Shown here: positions 1 through 5,383 of the stretch, one piece after another
Numbering within the stretch: the stretch's first letter is position 1
Layout: every line of letters begins with the position of its first letter
Assembly (NCBI GenBank): GCA_019245255.1
Contig: JAFARV010000336.1
Coordinates: 1-14,279 of the forward strand
Reading direction: 5' to 3'
DNA: 14,279 nt
Source of the DNA: Acidobacteriaceae bacterium
GTDB lineage: Bacteria > Acidobacteriota > Terriglobia > Bryobacterales > Bryobacteraceae
The notes under the pieces: model-generated
The model's input: only the letters and a program-made list of their open reading frames with translations
Databases searched by the model: none
What the model was told of the DNA's origin: nothing
Translations under genes and position numbers: made by a program

Positions 1-44
1 GCTGTGTTGGTCGATTCTAGAGTGCGGGCACAGGCATGTCAACT

Positions 45-73
45 ATCCTGCATAGGATGTCCTGCATAGGACA
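45..73. promoter_or_regulatory. Tandem inverted-repeat sites, putative operator
   Basis: Two copies of TCCTGCATAGGA lie at 46-57 and 60-71, a 14-nt period. Each is the centre of an inverted repeat: ATCCT-gcat-AGGAT (45-58) and TGTCCT-gcat-AGGACA (58-73). The outermost pair differs between copies (A/T against G/C) but stays complementary, which is what selection on a two-fold symmetric protein site would give. They end about 56 nt before the glycosidase start, so they may be operators for it. The regulator is unknown and the placement relative to a promoter is not established. Confidence 0.5.
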
Positions 74-129
74 GCTACTAGTTCCGCCTTACCGTCCCGA
101 GTGTGTCTGTAACCTGTCCTTAATAACTA

Positions 130-1143
130 ATGGCGCCGTCAGAGCCGCTTGAAGAAGCTCCATTTGAGAACACGAGGAGCAGTTTCCGTTTCAATGGCAT
201 TCACTACGTCTCCTGGTGGCACGACGAGTATGCGAATTCCGGAGCTGCGGACGAGTCGATGAATGCGCTTGCCGCGACGCATGCGAACTGGGCGGGCATT
301 CTGGTTACCTGGTATCAGGCAGACATTGCCGCGACGGTTATTTATCCCGATGCGCAGAAGACGCCCACGGACGAAGCGGTGACGTATGCGATAAGACAGT
401 TGCAGAGTCGCGGCCTGAAAATCCTGTTGAAGCTGCACGTCGATGGCGCGGACGGATCGTGGCGTGGCCAGTTTAACCCACCGGATGCGGACGCCTGGTT
501 TCAGAGCTACAGCGATTTCATTCTGTACTATGCTCGACTGGCGCAGTCGCTGGGCGTGGAAGGAATCGTGATTGGAACTGAGTACGTAATGCTAAGCGGG
601 GCTCAGAACCAGGCGCACTGGCAGGCGCTCATCGGCGATATACGAAGCGCATTCTCCGGCATTCTGACTTACGCTGCGAACGCGACGCACACCGGCGACG
701 AGTTTACTCAGGTATCGTTCTGGGACAAACTCGATCTGATCGGCATCGATGGATATTTTCCACTTACTAAGTTCGGCGATCCGTCGGTTGCGCAGTTAGC
801 CGCAGCTTGGAGCAGGAATCTGAATGGCAGCAACCTTGTCGAGGTGATTCAGAACTTGTCGAGTGCGTTTAACAAACCTGTCATTTTCACTGAGATCGGA
901 TACAGAAGCATCACCGGAACGAACACGCGGCCGTGGGATGCTGCGCTCACTGGCGTGTACGATCCCGCAGCGCAGGCGAACTGCTACCAGGCGTTCTTTG
1001 AGGTGTGGAGCAACTTCTCGGCGTGGATGCAGGGGGCGTTCTGGTGGGATTGGCCGGTCGCGGGCCCGTTATCGATGGATACAGGTTACAGCCCGCGTGG
1101 CAAGCCTGCCGGGGAGGTCGTGACGAACTGGTATGGGACTTGA
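130..1143 (+). CDS. GH113-like glycoside hydrolase (TIM-barrel)
   Basis: The protein has 337 residues and resembles family 113 glycoside hydrolases (known members include endo-beta-1,4-mannanases) over nearly its whole length. Visible landmarks are ANWAGILVTWYQ (52-63), LKLHVD (100-105), the proposed acid/base Glu151 in IGTEYV, a barrel-strand motif IGIDGYFPL (204-212), and the proposed nucleophile Glu255 in FTEIGYRS. The C-terminus has the WWDWP segment (305-309) and a closing SPRGKPA motif (321-327). In-frame TAA codons at 121-123 and 124-126 fix the start at 130 or later. No clear Shine-Dalgarno is seen. No signal peptide or membrane segment is visible, so the product would stay in the cytoplasm unless exported another way; the substrate cannot be told from sequence. 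It is unrelated to the motility genes that follow. Family call firm, exact specificity unknown. Confidence 0.85.
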   Translation: MAPSEPLEEAPFENTRSSFRFNGIHYVSWWHDEYANSGAADESMNALAATHANWAGILVTWYQADIAATVIYPDAQKTPTDEAVTYAIRQLQSRGLKILLKLHVDGADGSWRGQFNPPDADAWFQSYSDFILYYARLAQSLGVEGIVIGTEYVMLSGAQNQAHWQALIGDIRSAFSGILTYAANATHTGDEFTQVSFWDKLDLIGIDGYFPLTKFGDPSVAQLAAAWSRNLNGSNLVEVIQNLSSAFNKPVIFTEIGYRSITGTNTRPWDAALTGVYDPAAQANCYQAFFEVWSNFSAWMQGAFWWDWPVAGPLSMDTGYSPRGKPAGEVVTNWYGT

Positions 1144-1152
1144 TGTTGTATT

Positions 1153-1168
1153 TGCGTTGGTCAACGCA
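1153..1168 (+). terminator. Short hairpin after glycosidase gene, weak terminator candidate
   Basis: TGCGTT and AACGCA form a 6-bp stem with loop GGTC, starting 10 nt after the glycosidase stop codon. There is no T-run, so intrinsic termination is doubtful; it may only protect the 3' end of the mRNA. Confidence 0.25.
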
Positions 1169-1325
1169 GACAATGGCGCTGCAATCATTCAGTACGCTCT
1201 TTCAAAATTCGTGTCACGTCGCGTTTGCCTCGTACGAGGGGACTTTCAGGGGTAGCGAAACATCACGGAGACAGGAACAGGTCTCCCGTTGTGAGGCATC
1301 ATAAGAATTCGCCCGTGGTAAAGGA

Positions 1326-1354
1326 TTGACGCCGCAATCTGCTGGAACCATACG
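1326..1354 (+). promoter_or_regulatory. Possible sigma-70-type promoter for the small ORF
   Basis: TTGACG (1326-1331) is a good -35 match. CATACG (1349-1354) lies 17 nt further and matches the -10 consensus at three of six positions only. Transcription from it would begin near 1361 and give a leader of about 90 nt carrying the hairpins before the small gene. This is a visual match only. Confidence 0.3.
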
Positions 1355-1389
1355 GTCTTTGCTGGGAGCATTTGCGCTCCAAATAAGGC

Positions 1390-1419
1390 AACGGCCCGCT
1401 GGTGCAACAGCGGGCCGTT
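1390..1419 (+). promoter_or_regulatory. Perfect 12-bp hairpin in leader of small ORF
   Basis: AACGGCCCGCTG (1390-1401) pairs without mismatch with CAGCGGGCCGTT (1408-1419) around the loop GTGCAA. The following bases are TTAATT-like (1418-1423) rather than a T-run, so it could be a weak terminator, an attenuator, or a structural part of an RNA leader. It ends 32 nt before the ATG at 1452. Confidence 0.55.
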
Positions 1420-1451
1420 AATTCAAGCCACGGAGCGGAAAGGAGGCTCCT

Positions 1452-1541
1452 ATGAGCTTCTGGGTGATCCTCGTCGTTCTCGTCTTCTTGGTGAGACGAC
1501 GGAGAACCAAGGTTGAGTTCCACACCAAAGTAGAACTTTAG
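1452..1541 (+). CDS. Candidate 29-residue single-pass membrane protein
   Basis: The frame starts with ATG five bases after AGGAGG (1441-1446), the strongest ribosome binding site in the window. The 29-residue product has a hydrophobic stretch at residues 3-14 (FWVILVVLVFLV), then four arginines (15-18), then a polar tail with an imperfect repeat, KVEF (20-23) and KVEL (26-29). That pattern suggests a short membrane anchor with a positively charged cytoplasmic tail. A 12-bp hairpin precedes it and an 11-bp hairpin follows within 12 nt of the stop, so it looks like a self-contained transcription unit. I do not recognise a family and give no function. A 29-codon frame can occur by chance; the ribosome binding site, hydrophobicity and flanking hairpins together are the case for it. 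Confidence 0.5.
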   Translation: MSFWVILVVLVFLVRRRRTKVEFHTKVEL

Positions 1542-1552
1542 CCGAGGTTCGC

Positions 1553-1580
1553 GGAGCGGGTGGTTCCGGCCACCCGCTCC
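1553..1580 (+). terminator. 11-bp GC-rich hairpin after small ORF
   Basis: GGAGCGGGTGG (1553-1563) pairs perfectly with CCACCCGCTCC (1570-1580) around TTCCGG. It begins 12 nt after the stop of the 29-residue frame. No T-run follows, so it is either a factor-dependent or structural 3' end, not a textbook intrinsic terminator. Confidence 0.45.
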
Positions 1581-2106
1581 TACGATCACCACTCTATCAG
1601 AAACGAGATGCACCTAACTACGGATTTTCGTTGTAAGGTTGACGCGGGAATGAACAAGAAAGAGTATACGAGAACCAAACCGCCCACGGAGGCGATCACG
1701 CCCGAGTTGGCGCGCACCCTCGCTGCCCGCCGCTAGGCCAGTCCGACGCCCACTAATCGTCGCGCTCCTATGCGGGCCGGCGCTCGGAATAATCTGAGCT
1801 TGCGAATCCTGCTCGAATGCCACGAACAGCTTAAGAACCTGATATCGCGCCTCGAGGCAACGACGTTTCTCACCGATAAGCCCTATGGCTCGAAAACAAG
1901 AATCGGGTTCTGAACATACGGACGGATTGTCCGATATGAAATTAGCAGAAAGAGCGTGCTTGCATGCATCGATGCGGCCATCCGGACCGGCTAGGGGCAA
2001 TTACCGCGAAGCCCTGGAGAAGATATTTGAGGCAAAGAGATTCAGCAACCTACACCAGGGCGGCCGAGGCCCGAACGGAATGCGTGTTGGAGGCAAGAGG
2101 TAATCA
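1581..2106. other. Stretch with only weak short frames before cheD
   Basis: This stretch has no gene I can name. It holds a short frame broken by an amber codon (1608-1913, listed separately) and a 72-codon plus-strand frame (1885-2103) that ends three bases before the cheD start. The latter has no ribosome binding site and an unremarkable sequence containing REALEKIFEAKRF. A small hairpin CGGAC/GTCCG lies at 1919-1933. The cheD operon promoter probably lies here, but I see no convincing match. Confidence 0.4.
1608..1913 (+). pseudogene. Possible decayed short frame with in-frame amber
   Basis: One reading phase runs from ATG 1608 (or ATG 1650) to TGA 1911-1913 and is interrupted only by TAG at 1734-1736. 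The first part reads as a basic peptide ending ARTLAARR. After the amber the same phase gives a helix-like segment, LRILLECHEQLKNLISRLEA. Neither half has a good ribosome binding site and I recognise no family. It could be a degenerate gene, two tiny independent peptides (1650-1736 and 1770-1913), or chance. Its position just ahead of the chemotaxis operon is the only context. Confidence 0.2.
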
Positions 2107-2622
2107 GTGAACAATGTCGTGATCGGCATCGGCGATTGTCAAGTTTCGAAAGACGCCGATAGCGTGCTTGTTACGTACGCCCTCGGATCCTGCATTGCGG
2201 TGATCATTCACGATCCGGTAGCGAGCGTTGGCGGAATGCTGCATTTCATGTTGCCCGAATCGAGCCTGGATCCGGTAAAAGCGGAGAAAAATCCACTCAT
2301 GTTCGCCGACACCGGCATCCCGATCTTGTTCCGCAGCGCATACCAGCTTGGCGCGGACAAAAAACGGCTGGCGGTAACGGTCGCCGGAGGGGCCCAAATG
2401 ATGGATACCCAGGGCACCTTCAATATCGGCAAGCGGAACTGTCTGGCAATGCGAAAAATTCTTTGGAAAGCCGGGGTTTTGGTTCAGGCCGAATACCTGG
2501 GCGGGATGGTTTCGCGAACGGTACGGTTGGAAGTCAGCTCGGGGAAAGTGATGCTTCGAGAGGCTGGGCAGCCGGAGCAGGAACTGCCACGCGTGGCTCC
2601 TGGAATGAGGAAGGCAATCTAA
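2107..2622 (+). CDS. cheD: CheD, chemoreceptor glutamine deamidase
   Basis: CheD hydrolyses specific glutamines of chemoreceptors to glutamate and, with CheC-family partners, tunes adaptation. The protein has 171 residues, a normal length. The catalytic set is clear: Thr23 and Cys29 in the TYALGSC motif and His46 in GMLHFMLP. The spacing T-x5-C-x16-H is the same as in Thermotoga maritima CheD. Further family motifs are FADTGIPIL (66-74), VAGGAQM (121-127 region by eye) and GKRNC (near 105). The start is GTG, with AGAGG at 2096-2100 six bases upstream. It is the first gene of the chemotaxis operon, and its stop overlaps the start of the next gene by one base. Likely targets include the MCP encoded downstream, which has adjacent glutamines at 93-94. 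Confidence 0.95.
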   Translation: MNNVVIGIGDCQVSKDADSVLVTYALGSCIAVIIHDPVASVGGMLHFMLPESSLDPVKAEKNPLMFADTGIPILFRSAYQLGADKKRLAVTVAGGAQMMDTQGTFNIGKRNCLAMRKILWKAGVLVQAEYLGGMVSRTVRLEVSSGKVMLREAGQPEQELPRVAPGMRKAI

Positions 2623-3014
2623 TGGCATTTACGGTTTTAATTGTTGACGATTCACCCGCCATGCGTTCGTTTGTGAAGCGAGTGCTGGAGTTGTCGGGCT
2701 TCGACATGGGCGTCTGCCACGAAGCTGGCAATGGACAAGAAGCTCTTGACCTGCTGTCGAAGGAGTGGGTTGACGTCGTTCTCACCGACATCAACATGCC
2801 CGTAATGAACGGCCAGGAGTTTGTGCAGAATCTTGCTGCCGACGAATCGTTGCATGCGATTCCGGTCATCGTCGTATCGACAGACCGCACTGAGGACCGG
2901 GTTCGGCAGATGATCGCGCTCGGCGCAAAGGGTTATGTAAAGAAGCCCTTCCAGCCGGAAGAACTTCGGGAAGAGCTCGAAAAGGTTTTGGGAGTCGCGT
3001 ATGCAGGGAACTGA
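2622..3014 (+). CDS. cheY: CheY-like single-domain response regulator
   Basis: This is a 130-residue receiver domain with no output domain, so it should act as a diffusible phospho-signal from CheA to the flagellar switch. The acidic pair is Asp9-Asp10 in LIVDDSPAMR, the phospho-acceptor is Asp56 in LTDINMPVMNG, the switch residue is Ser86 in VIVVSTD, and the invariant lysine is Lys108 in YVKKPF. The ATG shares one base with the cheD stop, with AGGAAGG (2608-2614) upstream; a longer frame opens upstream but would lie inside cheD. Its last 14 nt overlap the next gene. Position between cheD and a CheX-type phosphatase supports the CheY role. Confidence 0.92.
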   Translation: MAFTVLIVDDSPAMRSFVKRVLELSGFDMGVCHEAGNGQEALDLLSKEWVDVVLTDINMPVMNGQEFVQNLAADESLHAIPVIVVSTDRTEDRVRQMIALGAKGYVKKPFQPEELREELEKVLGVAYAGN

Positions 3015-3462
3015 TTTGCAACGGATCTTTCTCGAATCGGCGAGCGAAGTCCTCGAAACGATGTTCTTCACAGGCGTGGCAGAGGAGAACTCTGAAGAGG
3101 CGTCCGGAACACTCCTATGCGCAGAACTGAGTTTCCGCGGCCGGCCATCGGGCAGATTCGGGGTTCGTACACCGCTTGCAACCGGACGTATGATCGCGGC
3201 AAGTTTCCTGGGGCTAGATGAGTCGGAAGTTTCCGATGCGCAGGCGGGTGAGGTGACTTGCGAGCTCACGAACATGTTCTGCGGGTCGGTTTTAAGCCGC
3301 ATCGAAGCCGGTGCGCGGTTCGAACTCATGCATCCGGAAGTGGATCCGGCGAACACCGATTGGCGGCAGTACCCGGATTCGATCGGCTACACATTTGGTC
3401 TTGAAGAAGGAACGATGACGTTATGGATGGCGCTGGAAAAAGCTCCGGCGCTTGTCGCCTGA
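3001..3462 (+). CDS. cheX: CheX/CheC-family CheY-P phosphatase
   Basis: The 153-residue protein matches the CheC/CheX/FliY phosphatase fold. The catalytic-helix signature is a single E-x2-N pair, Glu88 and Asn91, in GEVTCELTNMFCG (83-95), preceded by acidic Glu84. Only one such pair is visible, as in CheX, whereas CheC has two. It would hydrolyse CheY-phosphate, which fits an operon with no cheZ. The start overlaps the response-regulator gene by 14 nt; GGGAG at 2990-2994 lies six bases before the ATG. The tight coupling suggests the two proteins are made in a fixed ratio. A one-site CheC, which binds CheD, is the main alternative; the order cheD-cheY-cheX leaves that open. Confidence 0.8.
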   Translation: MQGTDLQRIFLESASEVLETMFFTGVAEENSEEASGTLLCAELSFRGRPSGRFGVRTPLATGRMIAASFLGLDESEVSDAQAGEVTCELTNMFCGSVLSRIEAGARFELMHPEVDPANTDWRQYPDSIGYTFGLEEGTMTLWMALEKAPALVA

Positions 3463-3490
3463 GTTCCGCTAATAGCGCAAAGGGCGCGGT

Positions 3491-3515
3491 CGACTCCTCA
3501 GAACAAACTGAGTCG
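3491..3515 (+). other. Imperfect inverted repeat between cheX and cheW
   Basis: CGACTC (3491-3496) can pair with GAGTCG (3510-3515), or CTCAG (3497-3501) with CTGAG (3508-3512) around AACAAA. It lies in the only sizeable gap (149 bp) of the chemotaxis operon. It might attenuate transcription or set an mRNA processing point; no T-run follows. Confidence 0.25.
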
Positions 3516-3611
3516 AATTTGTTCGCGCGAATCGCCACCAAGTTTCATGAGCGCCTGCGCCTCTACTAAAAGTACGGGCGGAAGGCTAGAGAGTGTTTTT
3601 AAGGAGAGCAC

Positions 3612-4157
3612 GTGCAGTCAAGCGTAATCGCAGCTAATGAACGCGTCACCGCCGCTCAGGCGGACGCACGGTCGGGTAAGTACCTGGTCTTTGAATTAAA
3701 CGGGGAAGAGTGTTGCATCCAGGTCTTGAAAGTCCGCGAGATTATGGGCGTTCAGGACATCACTGCGGTTCCTCAGACTCCCGTGTATGTCCGCGGCGTC
3801 ATCAATCTGCGCGGCAAGGTGATTCCCGTCGTCGATTTGCGCCTGAAGTTCGGACTGCCCGAGGTGGAATACACGCAGCGTACTTGCATCATCGTCGTGC
3901 AGGTTGAGAAGAACGCTACCAAAATGCTGATGGGCATTGTGGTCGACAGCGTTGCGGAGGTGCTGAACATTATGGCGTCCGATGTGGAAGACACACCGAA
4001 CTTCGGCCAGGGAGTCACGACTCCATACCTGCTCGGAATGGCGAAGGTAAAAGGCAAGGTGAAGTTGCTGCTCGACATCGACGAAGTGATGACCAGTCAG
4101 GAGTTGCACGGTCTCGACGGCATGAGAAAGTCCGAGCCGGCACCCGTTCACGCATAA
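3612..4157 (+). CDS. cheW: CheW, receptor-kinase coupling protein
   Basis: CheW links chemoreceptors to CheA in the polar array. The 181-residue protein has a roughly 22-residue leader, then a CheW domain starting at KYLVFELNGE (24-33). Family motifs follow: the IQVLKVREIMG helix-strand region, the YVRGVINLRGKVIPVVDLR core (about 57-75), and LLGMAKVKGKVKLLLDID near 140-157. The start is GTG with a very good AAGGAGA (3601-3607 region) about five bases upstream. It is the only CheW-alone gene seen here and lies immediately before a receptor gene. The 149-bp gap in front of it could hold an internal promoter, but none was recognised. Confidence 0.95.
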   Translation: MQSSVIAANERVTAAQADARSGKYLVFELNGEECCIQVLKVREIMGVQDITAVPQTPVYVRGVINLRGKVIPVVDLRLKFGLPEVEYTQRTCIIVVQVEKNATKMLMGIVVDSVAEVLNIMASDVEDTPNFGQGVTTPYLLGMAKVKGKVKLLLDIDEVMTSQELHGLDGMRKSEPAPVHA

Positions 4158-4187
4158 GCCACTCCGGGGAAAGTAAACACAAAACAT

Positions 4188-5333
4188 ATGAATGTCAAAA
4201 AGAAAATTCTGGTCGGGACTGCCGTAAAGACGGCCGTTGTGATCGCCGTCGGCGTTACGGGCATGTTCATCAGCGGTGGCACACTTCTTTGCATCGCCGT
4301 GATCGCGGCTGCCGCTTGCTTCGGTCTGGGATATTTCGTCAGCCGCAGTATTACAAAGGGGCTGGGCGATCTGGTGCAGGAAATCGCACACGGCGCCAAT
4401 CAGGTATCGTCGGCGGCAACACAGGTTTCGAGCGCCAGCCAATCGCTTGCGGAAGGGACATCGCAGCAGGCCGCATCGCTTGAAGAAACATCCGCTTCTA
4501 CGGAAGAGATCAACTCCATGGCGCGCCGCAACAGCGAGAACTCACATTCGGCAGCCGAATTGGTAAAGCAGTCGGATGCGCGCTTTGCAGATACTAATCG
4601 CTCGTTGCAGGAAATGGTCCTTGCGATGGGAGAGATCAACAGCTCGAGCGACAAAATTTCCAAAATCATCAAGGTCATCGATGAGATCGCATTCCAGACC
4701 AATATTCTGGCGTTGAACGCGGCTGTCGAAGCAGCGCGCGCCGGAGAAGCCGGTATGGGATTTGCCGTGGTTGCCGATGAGGTTCGTAATCTCGCACAAC
4801 GTTGCGCCCAGGCGGCAAGAGACACAGCGGTTCTGATTGAAGAATCGATTACCAAATCCAACGACGGCAAGCTCAAGGTCGACCACGTGGCGAAGGCGAT
4901 TAACGCTATCACCGAGCAATCGACGCAGATTAAGACCCTGGTCGATGAGGTGAACCTCGGAAGTCAGGAACAGTCGCGCGGCATTGAGCAGATTGGCAAA
5001 GCCATCGTTCAGATGGAGCAGGTCACGCAGAAGGCGGCCGCGAGCGCTGAAGAGAGCGCGTCGGCAGCTGAGGAGCTGAATGCCCAGGCCTCTACGATGA
5101 AAGACATCGTGACGCGGCTTAATGCGATGGTGGGCGTCATCGGAGCAACGTTGCATGCGCGAACAGCCGTTCGCGCGAATGCCCCGGTCCGTCAGCGGGT
5201 GCGCATGGAAGGGAATTTATCCGCCTTGTCCACAGCCGTGAGCCACAAATCCACAAAGAATGAGCCCGTACCCGTCGCGGCCGGCGTTGCCAAGGACGCG
5301 TTCCCGATGGACGAGGACTTCAAGGAGTTTTGA
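4188..5333 (+). CDS. Methyl-accepting chemotaxis protein without sensor domain
   Basis: The 381-residue receptor has two adjacent membrane helices (about 7-29 and 31-51) joined by only one or two residues, so there is no periplasmic ligand domain. No HAMP domain is evident; the coiled-coil signalling domain begins soon after residue 55. The conserved hairpin tip is IDEIAFQTNILALNAAVEAA (164-183) followed by RAGEAGMGFAVVADEVRNLA. Probable methylation zones are around QQAASLEETSASTEEI (93-108) and AEESASAAEEL (287-297); Gln93 and Gln94 are candidate CheD/CheB sites. The C-terminus ends DFKEF after a flexible linker (about 325-370), similar in pattern to the NWETF tail that binds CheR. The ribosome binding site is poor (GGGGA at about 4167, too far). 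It may sense membrane state or work through partner proteins. Confidence 0.93.
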   Translation: MNVKKKILVGTAVKTAVVIAVGVTGMFISGGTLLCIAVIAAAACFGLGYFVSRSITKGLGDLVQEIAHGANQVSSAATQVSSASQSLAEGTSQQAASLEETSASTEEINSMARRNSENSHSAAELVKQSDARFADTNRSLQEMVLAMGEINSSSDKISKIIKVIDEIAFQTNILALNAAVEAARAGEAGMGFAVVADEVRNLAQRCAQAARDTAVLIEESITKSNDGKLKVDHVAKAINAITEQSTQIKTLVDEVNLGSQEQSRGIEQIGKAIVQMEQVTQKAAASAEESASAAEELNAQASTMKDIVTRLNAMVGVIGATLHARTAVRANAPVRQRVRMEGNLSALSTAVSHKSTKNEPVPVAAGVAKDAFPMDEDFKEF

Positions 5334-5383
5334 TCTGGCTCCCGGTGCGGTGGCACAAGCAATAGAGGGGAACAGGCGTTCTT

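Larger units (their letters stand above)
1144..1451. other. Intergenic region with several inverted repeats
   Basis: I see no convincing gene here. Hairpin-forming repeats are: TGCGTT/AACGCA with a 4-nt loop (1153-1168) just after the glycosidase stop; a perfect 12-nt palindrome CCTCGTACGAGG (1228-1239); GGAGAC/GTCTCC (1267-1272/1281-1286); GGAGC/GCTCC (1365-1369/1376-1380); and a 12-bp stem (1390-1419). The right half looks like the leader of the small gene at 1452. Confidence 0.5.

Noticed and set aside
1299..1613. 104-codon minus-strand frame antisense to the small membrane peptide
   Set aside because: It runs through both hairpins, has no ribosome binding site and an uneven composition; the plus-strand small gene explains the region better.
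1756..1774. Possible fourth REP-like copy (AATCGTCGCGCTCCTATGC)
   Set aside because: Only the first 15 bases resemble the repeat, and the match is gapped or partial; could be chance.
1872..1879. ACCGATAA, a 7/8 match to the sigma-28 -10 element upstream of cheD
   Set aside because: No TAAA or TAAAGTTT-like -35 element at the required distance.
2139..2162. Sigma-28-like promoter: TCAAGTTT followed by GCCGATAG
   Set aside because: The spacer is 8 nt rather than about 11, and it lies inside the start of cheD.
2463..2621. N-terminal extension of the response regulator reading back into cheD
   Set aside because: It overlaps the cheD coding sequence, while ATG 2622 has a ribosome binding site and gives an exact receiver-domain start.
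3567..3590. TAAAAGTA followed by GGCTAGA in front of cheW as a flagellar promoter
   Set aside because: Spacing and -10 element both fit poorly.
4277..4293. Sigma-54-like site (TGGCAC then TTTGCA)
   Set aside because: The GG to GC spacing is 11 instead of 10, and it is inside the receptor's first membrane-helix codons.
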